From positions 61,875 through 125,874 of the forward strand of contig NZ_FCNT01000027.1 in NCBI RefSeq assembly GCF_900021155.1: a stretch of DNA of 64,000 nt, given 5' to 3'. This DNA comes from Alistipes sp. CHKCI003 (GTDB taxonomy: Bacteria > Bacteroidota > Bacteroidia > Bacteroidales > Rikenellaceae). Below are positions 7,983-15,892 of this stretch, piece by piece; position 1 is the first letter of the stretch; the number at the start of each line of letters is the position of its first letter. The position numbers and the translations under genes were made by a program. Below the pieces are notes generated by a model. The model was not told the DNA's origin. It made no database searches and saw only the letters and a program-made list of their open reading frames with translations.

Positions 7983-9404
7983 TTACCGCTCGATGGTATG
8001 TCGTCGGATGACGGGGCGTTCGGGGCGGACGGGGTAGCCCAGGCGGGTCATGAGCTCCACATACCGTTGGCGGAACCAGGCGTGTGCGGGTTGGCGGTCG
8101 ATGAGCAGCTGGAAGCCTCCGGGGCCGTTTGGGTCGCGTTGCAGGCGGATTTCGGTATTTGAGACGTCGAAGCGGCGCGAATACTCCGGTGCGCGGAGTT
8201 CGCCCGAGACGTAGAGGGGCTTCATGGCGATGATCTCGCGGGCGCCCGACTCCAAGAGGCCCATGTCGCGGCAGTATTCGCCCCAGCTGATGAGCGTCTG
8301 TGTGTCGGGCAGCCAATGTTCGATGCGGTCGAGTTTCGCCTGCAACTGCTGTTCGGCCTGCTCATGTCGGGCCTTCTCCTCGCGGTTGGTGCGGTTCAGT
8401 GTTCCGATCTGCTCGTGTAGGGAGGCGTTCTCCGCGTTGAGGCGGTCGATCTGCTGCTGCCGCTTGACGCGGGATGTGCCGATCATCGCCCCGATTCCCT
8501 CGACGATATTCGACCCAACCTCCGCCGCGGCGTTTTTCAACCGGACACCTTTCAGTTCGCCCTTCACGCTCTTCAACTCGGCCTCGGTGCGGTTCAGTTC
8601 GGCGCTCTTCTGCGCCTGGAGCGTGGCGGTCTGTTCATACTCGGTGCGCACTTGCCGCTCCTGTTGTTTGAGCTGCTCGACGGCCTTCCGCTTCTGCTCT
8701 TCGAGACGGAGCAGCGCGTCGATGTTCTCCTGCAGATCCTGCTGCTGGGCAATGGCTTGGCGATAGAACTCCTGCGTGGTGATGTGACGCGCCTCCGATC
8801 CGTCGATGCCACGCTCCAGTCCGTATTTGGACATCGCCGCGGCATAGGTGTCCTGATACTGCTTGAGGCGGATGCGCGACATGACGTCGTCGGCGCAGAG
8901 ACGGGGCCGTGCGGCGGATTTCGGACGGTAGTGCCGCTTGCCGGGTGTTTCGGATGCGGCGGTGCGGGCCTTGCGGCGCTCGCCCGTGACGATGGGCACC
9001 ACGGCGGCGTGGATATGCGGGGTCGATTCGTCGCGGTGCACGACGGCCGAGACGACATTCTCCGCCCCGAAGGTCTCGCGCAGCCAGGCGAGGTTGTCGG
9101 CACACCACTCCGGAAGCCGCCCCTCCTCCTCGATGCGCTTCATCGTGTCGTGCGAACCGGTCAGCATGACGCGGATCACGCGTACCTGGTTCGTCCCGAT
9201 CTTGCGCGTGAGGCCGGCGTGTTCGAGGCGGTAGTTGATCGCCTCCGTGCGGTCGGCCACCTCCTCGGGAAACTCGACGAGTTCCTCGTTGAGGCAGGTG
9301 CGTTCGGGTGAGGCGTTGGTGGGTATCTTCGTGCGGGCGATGTGGGCGGTCATGGCCGCCTCGTTGCCCGGGGCTTTGTCAAGATGCAGGACGGCATATC
9401 CCAT
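7983..9404 (-). CDS. MobV-family relaxase (Mob/Pre type)
   Basis: 473 aa from the ATG at 9404, which begins MGYAVLHLDKAPG; a longer in-frame extension upstream has no support. Residues about 121-130 read HRDESTPHIH, the HxDE...PHxH metal-binding and catalytic signature of MobV/Pre_Mob relaxases, which nick oriT and pilot the strand during conjugative mobilization. An N-terminal MobV motif with conserved histidine precedes it. Residues roughly 200-330 are a long Gln/Glu/Lys-rich coiled coil. It is the last gene of the xis-like/primase/mob cluster and ends at a terminator. The candidate oriT lies just upstream. The element has no visible conjugation apparatus, so it would need a helper. Confidence 0.93.
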   Translation of the reverse strand: MGYAVLHLDKAPGNEAAMTAHIARTKIPTNASPERTCLNEELVEFPEEVADRTEAINYRLEHAGLTRKIGTNQVRVIRVMLTGSHDTMKRIEEEGRLPEWCADNLAWLRETFGAENVVSAVVHRDESTPHIHAAVVPIVTGERRKARTAASETPGKRHYRPKSAARPRLCADDVMSRIRLKQYQDTYAAAMSKYGLERGIDGSEARHITTQEFYRQAIAQQQDLQENIDALLRLEEQKRKAVEQLKQQERQVRTEYEQTATLQAQKSAELNRTEAELKSVKGELKGVRLKNAAAEVGSNIVEGIGAMIGTSRVKRQQQIDRLNAENASLHEQIGTLNRTNREEKARHEQAEQQLQAKLDRIEHWLPDTQTLISWGEYCRDMGLLESGAREIIAMKPLYVSGELRAPEYSRRFDVSNTEIRLQRDPNGPGGFQLLIDRQPAHAWFRQRYVELMTRLGYPVRPERPVIRRHTIER

Positions 9405-9507
9405 GGTACGGTCGTTTATCGGAGGTTGTGTGGTAGAAGAAGGGACCGCCTTGGCGGTCGGCGTGCGCAGCACGACAGGGGGTGTCCAGAGGGGCTTGAC
9501 CCTTTGG

Positions 9508-9592
9508 CCTATTGGGGCTTTTTCAGCGTCGGCGGGCCGATGCGTCGGAAAAAGCCCTAATAGGCTATGGCTTTTTCCTCGGGGAAAAAGCC
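9508..9592. other. Candidate oriT: two adjacent inverted repeats upstream of the relaxase gene
   Basis: Arms at 9508-9524 and 9548-9564 are 17 bp with one mismatch, reading inward as CCTATT-G/A-GGGCTTTTTC. They enclose a smaller GC-rich hairpin. A second inverted pair follows at 9569-9578 (GGCTTTTTCC) and 9583-9592 (GGAAAAAGCC). The GGCTTTTTC block thus occurs four times in 85 bp. The site lies in the 244-bp gap between primase and mob, the usual place for oriT of MobV elements. Attenuation or termination is the alternative. Confidence 0.55.
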
Positions 9593-9648
9593 GCGGTCGC
9601 GAAGCGGCCGATGGGTGGGCGACGGTTCCGGCGTCATTCCGGGCGACG

Positions 9649-10533
9649 TTACAACTTGCGGGCGCGACGACGCGGCGTGCGGGAAATCTTCGCGGCGGGT
9701 CGCAGCGATTCGTTCAGATCCTTGTGGGCACGGTAGCTCTCCGCACGGTCGATGACGGTCGCACCGGGCAGGGCGCTGCGCAGTCGTTCGAGGGTGAGGT
9801 ACCCCGCTTCGTCGTTGTCGAGGAAGGTGTGGATCGTCGCGTGGCGTGCGAGAAACGGAAGGGCACGGGGTAGGTTCACCACGGAGTTGAGCACGGCGGT
9901 ATCGACGGCCGGCTCCGGCTCGTGTTGCAGTGTCAGGTGAGAGAGCAGGTCGAAGAATCCCTCGAAGAGCAGCGCCGTGTCGCCGTGCCGGTCGAAGGTC
10001 GTGATGGTTTTCGGGGCGCTGCTTCCCTTGAACTGCGGGCTGCGCAGCTCCCATCCTCCGGCGTCGTTGCGGAAGCCGATGGCGAAGAAGCGCCGCTCGC
10101 CGACGGCGTAGTGAACCTCGCGGCACAGCGCTCCGGCCACGGCGAGGTCGATGCCGCGCTCGCGCAGATAACCGATCAGCGCCGGGTGGCGAATCTCCCC
10201 GACGCCGAGAATCCGCAGCGGGGAGTCTTCGCGTGTCAAGGCGGTCGGGAGGGGTTGGAAGGGGACTTCGTCTACGGATCCTTTGCGCAAGTGTTGAATG
10301 GCTTCTGCCATGCCGCACCCTTCGAGGCGCATGACCAACTGGAGGAGCGTGCCTCCTTCACCCAGCCCGAAGTCGTACCAGAGCCCCTTGTCGTAGCGGA
10401 CGCTGAAGCTGGGGGTGCGCTCCTTGCGCAGCGGCGAGAGGAACATGCCGTGGGTGGCGGTTTCGCGGTGGGGTTGCAGTCCCCGGCGGAGGAGATACTC
10501 CCGGATGCCGATGCAATCTGTTGTCGTCTTCAT
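9649..10533 (-). CDS. Toprim-domain primase-like protein of a mobilizable element
   Basis: 294 aa. The N-terminal part resembles the CHC2 primase finger (GMFLSPLRKERTPSFSV, about residues 28-44), but the cysteines and histidine that would bind zinc are missing. The toprim domain follows, with the glutamate motif FEGFFDLLS (about 190) and the DND motif in FLDNDEAG (about 236). The family makes primers for replication of the transferred strand in Bacteroidota mobilizable elements. It starts 2 bp after the end of the upstream HTH gene and is therefore translationally linked to it. Zinc-finger loss is common in this element-borne group as far as I recall, so the protein may still be active. Confidence 0.88.
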   Translation of the reverse strand: MKTTTDCIGIREYLLRRGLQPHRETATHGMFLSPLRKERTPSFSVRYDKGLWYDFGLGEGGTLLQLVMRLEGCGMAEAIQHLRKGSVDEVPFQPLPTALTREDSPLRILGVGEIRHPALIGYLRERGIDLAVAGALCREVHYAVGERRFFAIGFRNDAGGWELRSPQFKGSSAPKTITTFDRHGDTALLFEGFFDLLSHLTLQHEPEPAVDTAVLNSVVNLPRALPFLARHATIHTFLDNDEAGYLTLERLRSALPGATVIDRAESYRAHKDLNESLRPAAKISRTPRRRARKL

Positions 10534-10535
10534 GG

Positions 10536-10826
10536 CTATCGGCTTTTGATGGGGACAATCCGGTGCAGTGCCGCCTCGACATCGCTGTCGCGGAAGAGGA
10601 CGCGCCCGCCGATTTTATGGGCGCGGATCCGCCCGCGGTTCACCCAGTCGTTGAGCGTTACGAGCGAGATGCGCAGGCGGCGGGCTGTCTCGCGGCGGGT
10701 CAGATAGTTCGGTGTCTCGGCGGAGGGTTCGGGATGGAGTTGCCGCAATTCGTCGCGCAGCGATTCGCGAATCATCTCCGAGAGCTGGTCGGCGGTCATG
10801 CCGCTCAGAAAGATTTCCTTGGTCAT
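10536..10826 (-). CDS. Excisionase-like helix-turn-helix protein
   Basis: 96 aa. Residues about 40-90 form a MerR/Xis-type winged HTH (YLTRRETARRLRISLVTLNDW, then RGRIRAHKIGGRVLFRDSDVEAAL). Such small proteins act as excisionases or regulators of excision in Bacteroidota mobilizable elements. It heads the primase/mob operon with a 2-bp gap to the primase gene. Upstream is a 246-bp control region with repeated TGCCAACCGR motifs. Confidence 0.85.
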   Translation of the reverse strand: MTKEIFLSGMTADQLSEMIRESLRDELRQLHPEPSAETPNYLTRRETARRLRISLVTLNDWVNRGRIRAHKIGGRVLFRDSDVEAALHRIVPIKSR

Positions 10827-10906
10827 AACGATTCGAATTTGGTTGATGACGCAAAGAAAGGCTTTCCGAACCCCTCCCGAAAACGGCGAATGGCGTTACA
10901 AATCAG

Positions 10907-10990
10907 CGCCAACCGATGCCAACCGGTGCCACACTGAAGACACACTTCCGCCCGTTTCCGGACTTTGGCATTCGTTTGCTTCGGTTGGCA
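10907..10990. repeat. Three copies of a TGCCAACCGR motif in the xis-like gene's control region
   Basis: Copies lie at 10907-10916 (CGCCAACCGA), 10917-10926 (TGCCAACCGG) and inverted at 10981-10990 (TCGGTTGGCA). The first two are 10 bp apart, on the same helix face. They lie in the gap upstream of the xis-like/primase/mob operon and are candidate operators or Xis/integrase arm sites. Confidence 0.5.
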
Positions 10991-11023
10991 CTGCCGTGTA
11001 ATCGGATTCTTTCAGGGCGAAAA

Positions 11024-11051
11024 AACGAGGGCGGCGGGTGCCGTCCTCGTT
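11024..11051 (-). terminator. Terminator after the HTH gene of the integrase cluster
   Basis: Arms 11024-11035 and 11040-11051 form a 12-bp stem with one wobble. On the minus strand the stem is followed by six T. It closes the integrase/ATPase/HTH cluster, 22 nt after the HTH gene, and separates it from the xis/primase/mob operon. Confidence 0.8.
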
Positions 11052-11072
11052 GTAGTAGATGTGATTTTGAGT

Positions 11073-11477
11073 CTATCGGAACCGTTCCAATACCTCCCGA
11101 ACGGCGTTGGCCGCAAAGAGGGTGTCACCGCCAGCCGAGATCTGAATGCGGCACGGCTCCAGCCATCCGTTCGTAATCCACCGGTCGAGCGTCGGACGTG
11201 CGACGCCCAGCGCCTCGGCTAGCTCCTTTTTGTTGAAGAGCCGGCTGCCGTTTGCCATTAGATACTGTTCGCCCTTGTGCACGCCCAGCCAGTAGTCGAA
11301 GCGGCGGAGAATCGCGTCGGCATCCTTCAGCTTCGGCTCATACCGTTCGTAAGCCCAGACGTGCAGGCTCGACGGATCGAATCCGGCAAACTCCGGCCTC
11401 TGGTGCAGCTCCCGAACGAGCGTCTCGAAGCACTCCAGCTCGGAGGCTTGGATTGTTATTTTTCGACGGCGCGGCAC
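11073..11477 (-). CDS. Small helix-turn-helix DNA-binding protein
   Basis: 134 aa, using a GTG start because no ATG occurs in the first 70 codons and the previous gene ends 6 bp upstream. Residues about 80-130 read KKELAEALGVARPTLDRWITNGWLEP followed by a short wing, a MerR/excisionase-like HTH. The N-terminal half (SLHVWAYERYEPKLKDADAILRRFDYWLGV) resembles leader regions of HTH proteins carried next to integrases of Bacteroidota elements. It is likely a regulator or recombination directionality factor, but that is inference from position. Confidence 0.8.
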   Translation of the reverse strand: MPRRRKITIQASELECFETLVRELHQRPEFAGFDPSSLHVWAYERYEPKLKDADAILRRFDYWLGVHKGEQYLMANGSRLFNKKELAEALGVARPTLDRWITNGWLEPCRIQISAGGDTLFAANAVREVLERFR

Positions 11478-11483
11478 GGCTGG

Positions 11484-13325
11484 CTATCTCTTTTTTGCAC
11501 GGTATCGCTGATGGGGATGTTTCGGCATATTGGGATATTCACGTTCCAACAACCCTTCGGCAACCATGATGGGTATGGCTCTGTTTTTCAGGTATCGTAG
11601 ACTCTTCCCTACTTTGTAAGCTATGGTTTCCAGCGATTCAAAATCAACACATGCGTGCAGGATGGCTGTGTGTAATTCGCTGGATGATAATCTTCTGCGC
11701 CTTTCCTTGTCTGGAGAGCTAGCAACATTACTAGCAACATTACTAGCAACATTACTAGCAACATTCCCGGGAAGTCCCCCCTCTCGGAATTTTTTGTTGA
11801 TTCTGTAGTGCGTGCCGCGGCCGATTCCCTCGGGAATAAGGTATCGGTCGTTGCATAACTCTTTGAGCAACTTTGTGATATCGGCACTGTGCTTGTCCAA
11901 TACCAATTGCATTCGGTAGTTGGTGATCTCGCCCTCGCTGCAACAGGTCGCCAGGGTCATCAACTTGTTGTGTTCTATGGACGTTATATCCTCACCGAAC
12001 AGGGATTTCAGATAGGAGATGACCTCATCGGACAACAAACTGACAAGAGGTAATGTCAATACGACTTTGTCGGGGTGAGTGATCTCCTCGATTCGCGGAT
12101 TGCGGTAATTTGCCTTTTTCCAACCTTGCATGATCTTGTCGGCACCGCTTCCGGCCTTTTCCGCTGAGCCGATCAGCATGAACATCGTTTGCAGGGCCTT
12201 GTTGCGGCATACGCTGTTGCCTCCCTGATAATATTGGGCAATGGAGAGTAGCAGGGAACCTGGATTGGAGAATATGTAACAATCCTTGTGTAGTTCGATC
12301 GTAATGTTCGAGTCGACCGAATAGTCGCAATGGACCAGTGCATTGATAAATGCTTCGCGTAGAGCCGTATGTGTCGGCGTTTCGTCCTCTCTGATGCCGT
12401 CCTTCAGGGCGAAAGGCTTGGGCAGGGATGCGGCCAGCTTGGGATAGACCCGGTAGTAGAACTGGAACAGATTCGCCTCCCAGGTGCCGTCCGGGTAGAT
12501 GCGGTCTGTCCAGCGGTCGTCGGGATTGGAACTGAAATATTCGCGGTAATCGGGAAAGTATTGCGGACATCCGTAGGCGTCGGTGATGCTGTCTGTTTTT
12601 CCGAACATCAGCAGACCGGCAAGTGTCAGTCCCTCGATCTTCTCTCGCCGATCGATCCGATAACCTTTCAATTTCATCAGAAAATGTTTGTCGTCCAGCA
12701 GCAGCCACGGATGATCGGGGCTTTTGGTTGCGACCAGCCGGCGGTATTGCTCAAGAGTTGCCTTGTCAATATCCTGCTCGATGGTAAATTCGGGCAGAAT
12801 TTTGTAATCACGGGGATGTTCCGTGATATCGGCGTCGGCGAACATGCGTTGTATTTCGCTTGCATCGCACCGATAGTCTCCTTCGTAATTCCGCTTGAAT
12901 GTATTCTCGGGGTTGTTATGCAGATATACGGGAATCTTGTTGCGGGGAGCTCGTGGCACATTGAATACCAGGACATAGCTCCCGTTGTATTCGCCATCCT
13001 GCACGTCTTTCTCCTGCAGGACGTTTGCGCTGCAATGAGCCTTGTTGTTTACGTTGTCCCAAAACTCCTTTTTGTATTTGCGCGCCTGCTCCAGTGTGAT
13101 GCCGTCAAGTGTGAATTTCCCGTCCTTCTCCTTGACGCCCAATACGATGACTCCACCTTGCGTATTGGCGAAAGCGGAGTAGGTCTCCCACAAGCTGCCC
13201 GGAAACCCTCCCCTGGCGGATTTGAACTCCACCTCGGCCGATTCACAGTCGGCCATCAGAGATTCGATTTTTTCTATAAAATCGTAGTTGTCGAACAGCG
13301 TTAATTCCTGCGTATCGTCTTTCAT
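11484..13325 (-). CDS. AlbA/Schlafen-type putative DNA-binding ATPase with RecG-like C-terminal region
   Basis: 613 aa from the ATG at 13325; a TTG 21 nt upstream overlaps the promoter and is not used. The N-terminus (about residues 30-150) is an AlbA_2 (Slfn-AlbA) domain: ESAEVEFKSARGG, then NTQGGVIVLGVKEKDG. The middle part has the ATP-binding RecG-C-like segment (THTALREAFINALVHCDYS). The C-terminus holds winged-helix-like stretches linked by an imperfect spacer NVASNVASNVASNVAS encoded by a 12-bp tandem repeat. Such proteins are called transcriptional regulators or defence-related ATPases; their function is not settled. It has its own promoter downstream of the integrase gene and precedes the HTH gene by 6 bp. 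Confidence 0.88.
   Translation of the reverse strand: MKDDTQELTLFDNYDFIEKIESLMADCESAEVEFKSARGGFPGSLWETYSAFANTQGGVIVLGVKEKDGKFTLDGITLEQARKYKKEFWDNVNNKAHCSANVLQEKDVQDGEYNGSYVLVFNVPRAPRNKIPVYLHNNPENTFKRNYEGDYRCDASEIQRMFADADITEHPRDYKILPEFTIEQDIDKATLEQYRRLVATKSPDHPWLLLDDKHFLMKLKGYRIDRREKIEGLTLAGLLMFGKTDSITDAYGCPQYFPDYREYFSSNPDDRWTDRIYPDGTWEANLFQFYYRVYPKLAASLPKPFALKDGIREDETPTHTALREAFINALVHCDYSVDSNITIELHKDCYIFSNPGSLLLSIAQYYQGGNSVCRNKALQTMFMLIGSAEKAGSGADKIMQGWKKANYRNPRIEEITHPDKVVLTLPLVSLLSDEVISYLKSLFGEDITSIEHNKLMTLATCCSEGEITNYRMQLVLDKHSADITKLLKELCNDRYLIPEGIGRGTHYRINKKFREGGLPGNVASNVASNVASNVASSPDKERRRRLSSSELHTAILHACVDFESLETIAYKVGKSLRYLKNRAIPIMVAEGLLEREYPNMPKHPHQRYRAKKR
11719..11766. repeat. In-frame 12-bp tandem repeat (ctagcaacatta x4)
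   Basis: Three exact copies and a fourth that diverges in its last two bases, starting at 11719, 11731, 11743 and 11755. In the coding strand each unit encodes Asn-Val-Ala-Ser. Because the unit is a multiple of three, slippage would change linker length without shifting frame. Confidence 0.95.
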
Positions 13326-13343
13326 TGCATCAGTCTGTTTGAA

Positions 13344-13351
13344 CAAAGTTA
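13344..13351 (-). promoter_or_regulatory. Promoter of the AlbA/Schlafen-type gene (-7 TAACTTTG)
   Basis: TAACTTTG on the minus strand fits TAnnTTTG. It lies 18 nt upstream of the chosen ATG, in the 55-bp gap after the integrase gene, and argues against the upstream TTG start. Confidence 0.65.
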
Positions 13352-13380
13352 AAAAAATTCCCGGACAACACTCTTTCAGA

Positions 13381-14697
13381 TTATCGTGTTGTGTTGCTTG
13401 CCCCCGAAAAATAGGGGTGGCTCATCAGCTCCAGGGCGGTCTGCTCCTCGGTGATCTTGATGTACTTCATAAACTCCCGTTCGGTCTTGTGGCCCGTAAC
13501 CTTCATGATGGCGATGGTCGGGATTCCCGCCAGATACATGTTCGTCGCGCCGCTGCGCCGTGCCGTGTGGGTCTTCACCAGGTCGCACTTCTCGACCAGC
13601 CGGCTCTTCTTTTCGCCATTCTCGATGTAGGAGACCTCGACTTTCTCCGTGATGCCTGCCTCGCGCGCAATCTCCTTGATGAGGTAGTTCACCTTCTGCT
13701 CGTAGGTTCTCGGCAGCCGGTTGTCGTACTTCTCCAGGATGGCCTGCAGCTCGGGGCGGACCGGAATGACGACGTGGTTGCCGGTCTTCTGCTGCTTGAG
13801 GTCGATGACCTGCTGTCCGTTCTCCAGTGTGCGGATGTTGCCTTCGTTGATGGTCGAGTAGTCGCTGAAGCGCTGTGCCGTGTAGCACCCCACCAGAAAG
13901 ATGTCGCGGGCAACATCCTTGTGCCGATTTTTCGAGAGGTCGAGCGCGGCGATGGCCCGGATCTCCGACTCCGTCAGGTAGATGTTCTCCACGTCGGCCG
14001 TCAGCACGCGGAACTTGCGGCTCTCGATCGCCCCGTTGTCGTGCAGGCCCTCCTCGCGGGCCGCGCGCATGATGATCTTCAGCTCCTTGACGTGGCGGCC
14101 GATCGTATTGACGGAGTAGTTCTTGGCGGTGAACCAGGCGACGAAGTCATCGTAGAACTTCAGGTCGATGTCGGTAAAGTCGAACTGCTTGCGTTTGGCC
14201 TTGCAGTACTCGTCGAACTGCACGACGAATCCCTTGTAGTTCTTGATGGTCGAGGGGCCGTATCGGAGTTTGTGGATGTTCAGCCGGGTGCCCTCCTCCA
14301 TTTCGCGCGTGAAGCGGGCTATGTAGTCGCCGAGCGATTCGCGGGTGCGGACGCGACGGCCGGTGGTGAGGCTGCGCGGGTGGTGGAAGCTGTAGATGAT
14401 CTTCTCCAGCCGCGTCTTCGTCATTGCGTGCTCGGGATCCTTGGCAATCTCTCCGAGGATGTGGCTGCGCAGTTCGGAGAGGTTCTTGGTTAGCTCGCGC
14501 CCCTGCTGCTCGGTGAAATCATCGGTAAAGGTGAAGCGGCTTTTGACCGTCTGCCGCTTGTTGTCCCAGGCGTCCGTCAACACCATATATTGGCTGTCGA
14601 CGTAGAACTGGTTGCCGCGGCCAACCGTGAAGAGAACTTGGATTTTGACCAGTTTGTTTTTCTGGGTTGAGCGGATGCGATAGCAGAAGGATGCCAT
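13381..14697 (-). CDS. int: Tyrosine recombinase (integrase) of the mobilizable element
   Basis: 438 aa. It has an N-terminal arm-binding-like segment, a SAM-like core-binding domain (about residues 110-230) and the catalytic domain. Catalytic residues are visible: Arg in AQRFSDY (about 275), HTARR (His-x-x-Arg box, about 375-379), GHKTE, and the nucleophile Tyr in EFMKYIKI (about 409). It belongs to the Bacteroidota phage-integrase SAM-like group used by conjugative and mobilizable elements. It sits at the right edge of the element, pointing inward, with repeats suited to attachment or regulation directly upstream. Length is normal. Confidence 0.95.
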   Translation of the reverse strand: MASFCYRIRSTQKNKLVKIQVLFTVGRGNQFYVDSQYMVLTDAWDNKRQTVKSRFTFTDDFTEQQGRELTKNLSELRSHILGEIAKDPEHAMTKTRLEKIIYSFHHPRSLTTGRRVRTRESLGDYIARFTREMEEGTRLNIHKLRYGPSTIKNYKGFVVQFDEYCKAKRKQFDFTDIDLKFYDDFVAWFTAKNYSVNTIGRHVKELKIIMRAAREEGLHDNGAIESRKFRVLTADVENIYLTESEIRAIAALDLSKNRHKDVARDIFLVGCYTAQRFSDYSTINEGNIRTLENGQQVIDLKQQKTGNHVVIPVRPELQAILEKYDNRLPRTYEQKVNYLIKEIAREAGITEKVEVSYIENGEKKSRLVEKCDLVKTHTARRSGATNMYLAGIPTIAIMKVTGHKTEREFMKYIKITEEQTALELMSHPYFSGASNTTR

Positions 14698-14720
14698 AGG
14701 TCAGTAGGTTTTATCTGCTG

Positions 14721-14728
14721 CAAATGTA
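14721..14728 (-). promoter_or_regulatory. int: Integrase promoter (-7 TACATTTG)
   Basis: TACATTTG on the minus strand fits TAnnTTTG and lies 24 nt upstream of the integrase ATG. A perfect tandem of 11-bp units lies just upstream of it (14735-14756). Confidence 0.65.
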
Positions 14729-14734
14729 ATCATT

Positions 14735-14756
14735 TTTGTCATACATTTGTCATACA
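14735..14756. repeat. Two tandem copies of TTTGTCATACA upstream of the integrase promoter
   Basis: TTTGTCATACA occurs at 14735-14745 and 14746-14756 with no gap. The copies overlap the -33 region of the int promoter. They are a likely operator or integrase arm site. Confidence 0.75.
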
Positions 14757-14779
14757 TCGGCCGAATTTTCGAAAACTTC

Positions 14780-14891
14780 CAGACCTCGCAGTTGATGAAA
14801 AATATCTGTAATATGTTGATATATAGATAAAATAAAATTAAAATCGGTAAAATTCGATTCAAATTTATGGCGTCCGCTTCAGACCTCGCAG
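14780..14891. repeat. Direct repeat CAGACCTCGCAG, copies exactly 100 bp apart (candidate attachment core)
   Basis: CAGACCTCGCAG occurs at 14780-14791 and 14880-14891. The 88 bp between the copies are very AT-rich, unlike the flanking chromosome. The second copy is embedded in an imperfect palindrome (gcttc ... gaagc) that abuts a terminator. Its position just outside the integrase gene fits an attachment-site core, possibly duplicated. Confidence 0.45.
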
Positions 14892-14894
14892 AAG

Positions 14895-14930
14895 CAGCGT
14901 CGTATACAAATACGGCGCTGTTTTCTATTT
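14895..14930 (+). terminator. Plus-strand terminator without an obvious gene
   Basis: Arms 14895-14905 and 14910-14920 (stem of 11 bp with one G-U, loop acaa) are followed by TTTTCTATTTTTT. No plus-strand gene ends just upstream. It may belong to the gene interrupted or abutted by the element, or to an unseen small RNA. Confidence 0.75.
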
Positions 14931-15892
14931 TTTCGATCTTCGTAAAACAATACAGTCAACTACGACGTCGATCGATATATGCAATTCGGGGCAGCAAACA
15001 ATTTCCATCCTTTACGATCCGCAACGGTGAGCAAGACGAACCTACACTACCGGCGGAGCCTTCCCCCAACGTAAGCGGATCATCCTTGCCGAACAATCCG
15101 TCGGTCTGCCACGATCGTCAGACAAGCAATCTGTTTGGTCATCGTGGGCGGCATCCCCACCCGACAACGATCCGACGACACCCGCATACTCATCGCAGAA
15201 GAGACGGAGCGAATCATAATCGAAAATTTCGCAGCCCGACGCCGCTACGGTTCAACCGAATCGCTACTGGTTTTCGGAAAAAACTTTATTCTCCGTGATC
15301 GCTCGAAACGATAGCGGCTCCAACCGGAACCGACGGATGGCAGCAAGAAGCATGTTTCAACGCATCGAACCGTTCCACAAACAAATTAGGCATTTTTTCT
15401 TCGCTTCATATATCTATTAAACTTTTACAGCAAATCCGCGCCGATCGCCTCAAAGACGCTCGTCTTACCGAGGAAGGGGGCTTGCGCCCGTCGCCAGACA
15501 ACGCAGGGGATAACCTGCGATTACTTCGTACAAACGTACGATCCGATCGGATTTCGTAGCACGTTTTCCGCTCACATACCGACAACTTTTCGCATCATAA
15601 AACCCCCGCTCCTCCCTGTCTCGGGGATTCGATCGACACGCCGCACCGGCATGATCCGTCCTCCTTCGCATCACCTCTTTCATGAATATTTTTTCTGATA
15701 AGGACACGGATAAAATCGCCGGCACTCTCTGGAAGTAGGCGCTCGCTTCGTACGCAACCGTTGCAGCCCACATGCCGCGAACAGCGGCATTCGACTCCGC
15801 TCGCACCCTTTTCGACACCGAAAAAAAGAGACAGATGGCAACGAAGCGGACCCGGTCCGGTCGGATGGACAACTGTCAAACGGACAAAGCCG
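14931..15892. other. Gene-poor stretch between the element and dedA
   Basis: About 960 bp. Open frames up to 135 codons exist on both strands, but none has a recognisable product, a promoter element, or a convincing start. No RNA gene was recognised. It may be decayed DNA at the element boundary. Confidence 0.6.

Noticed and set aside
14840..14875. T-loop-like TTCGATT that could mark a tRNA used as integration site
   Set aside because: The flanks do not pair as a T-arm and no anticodon or acceptor stem fits.
14867..15298. A 143-codon plus-strand frame right of the integrase
   Set aside because: It reads through the terminator hairpin, has no start signal and no recognisable domain.
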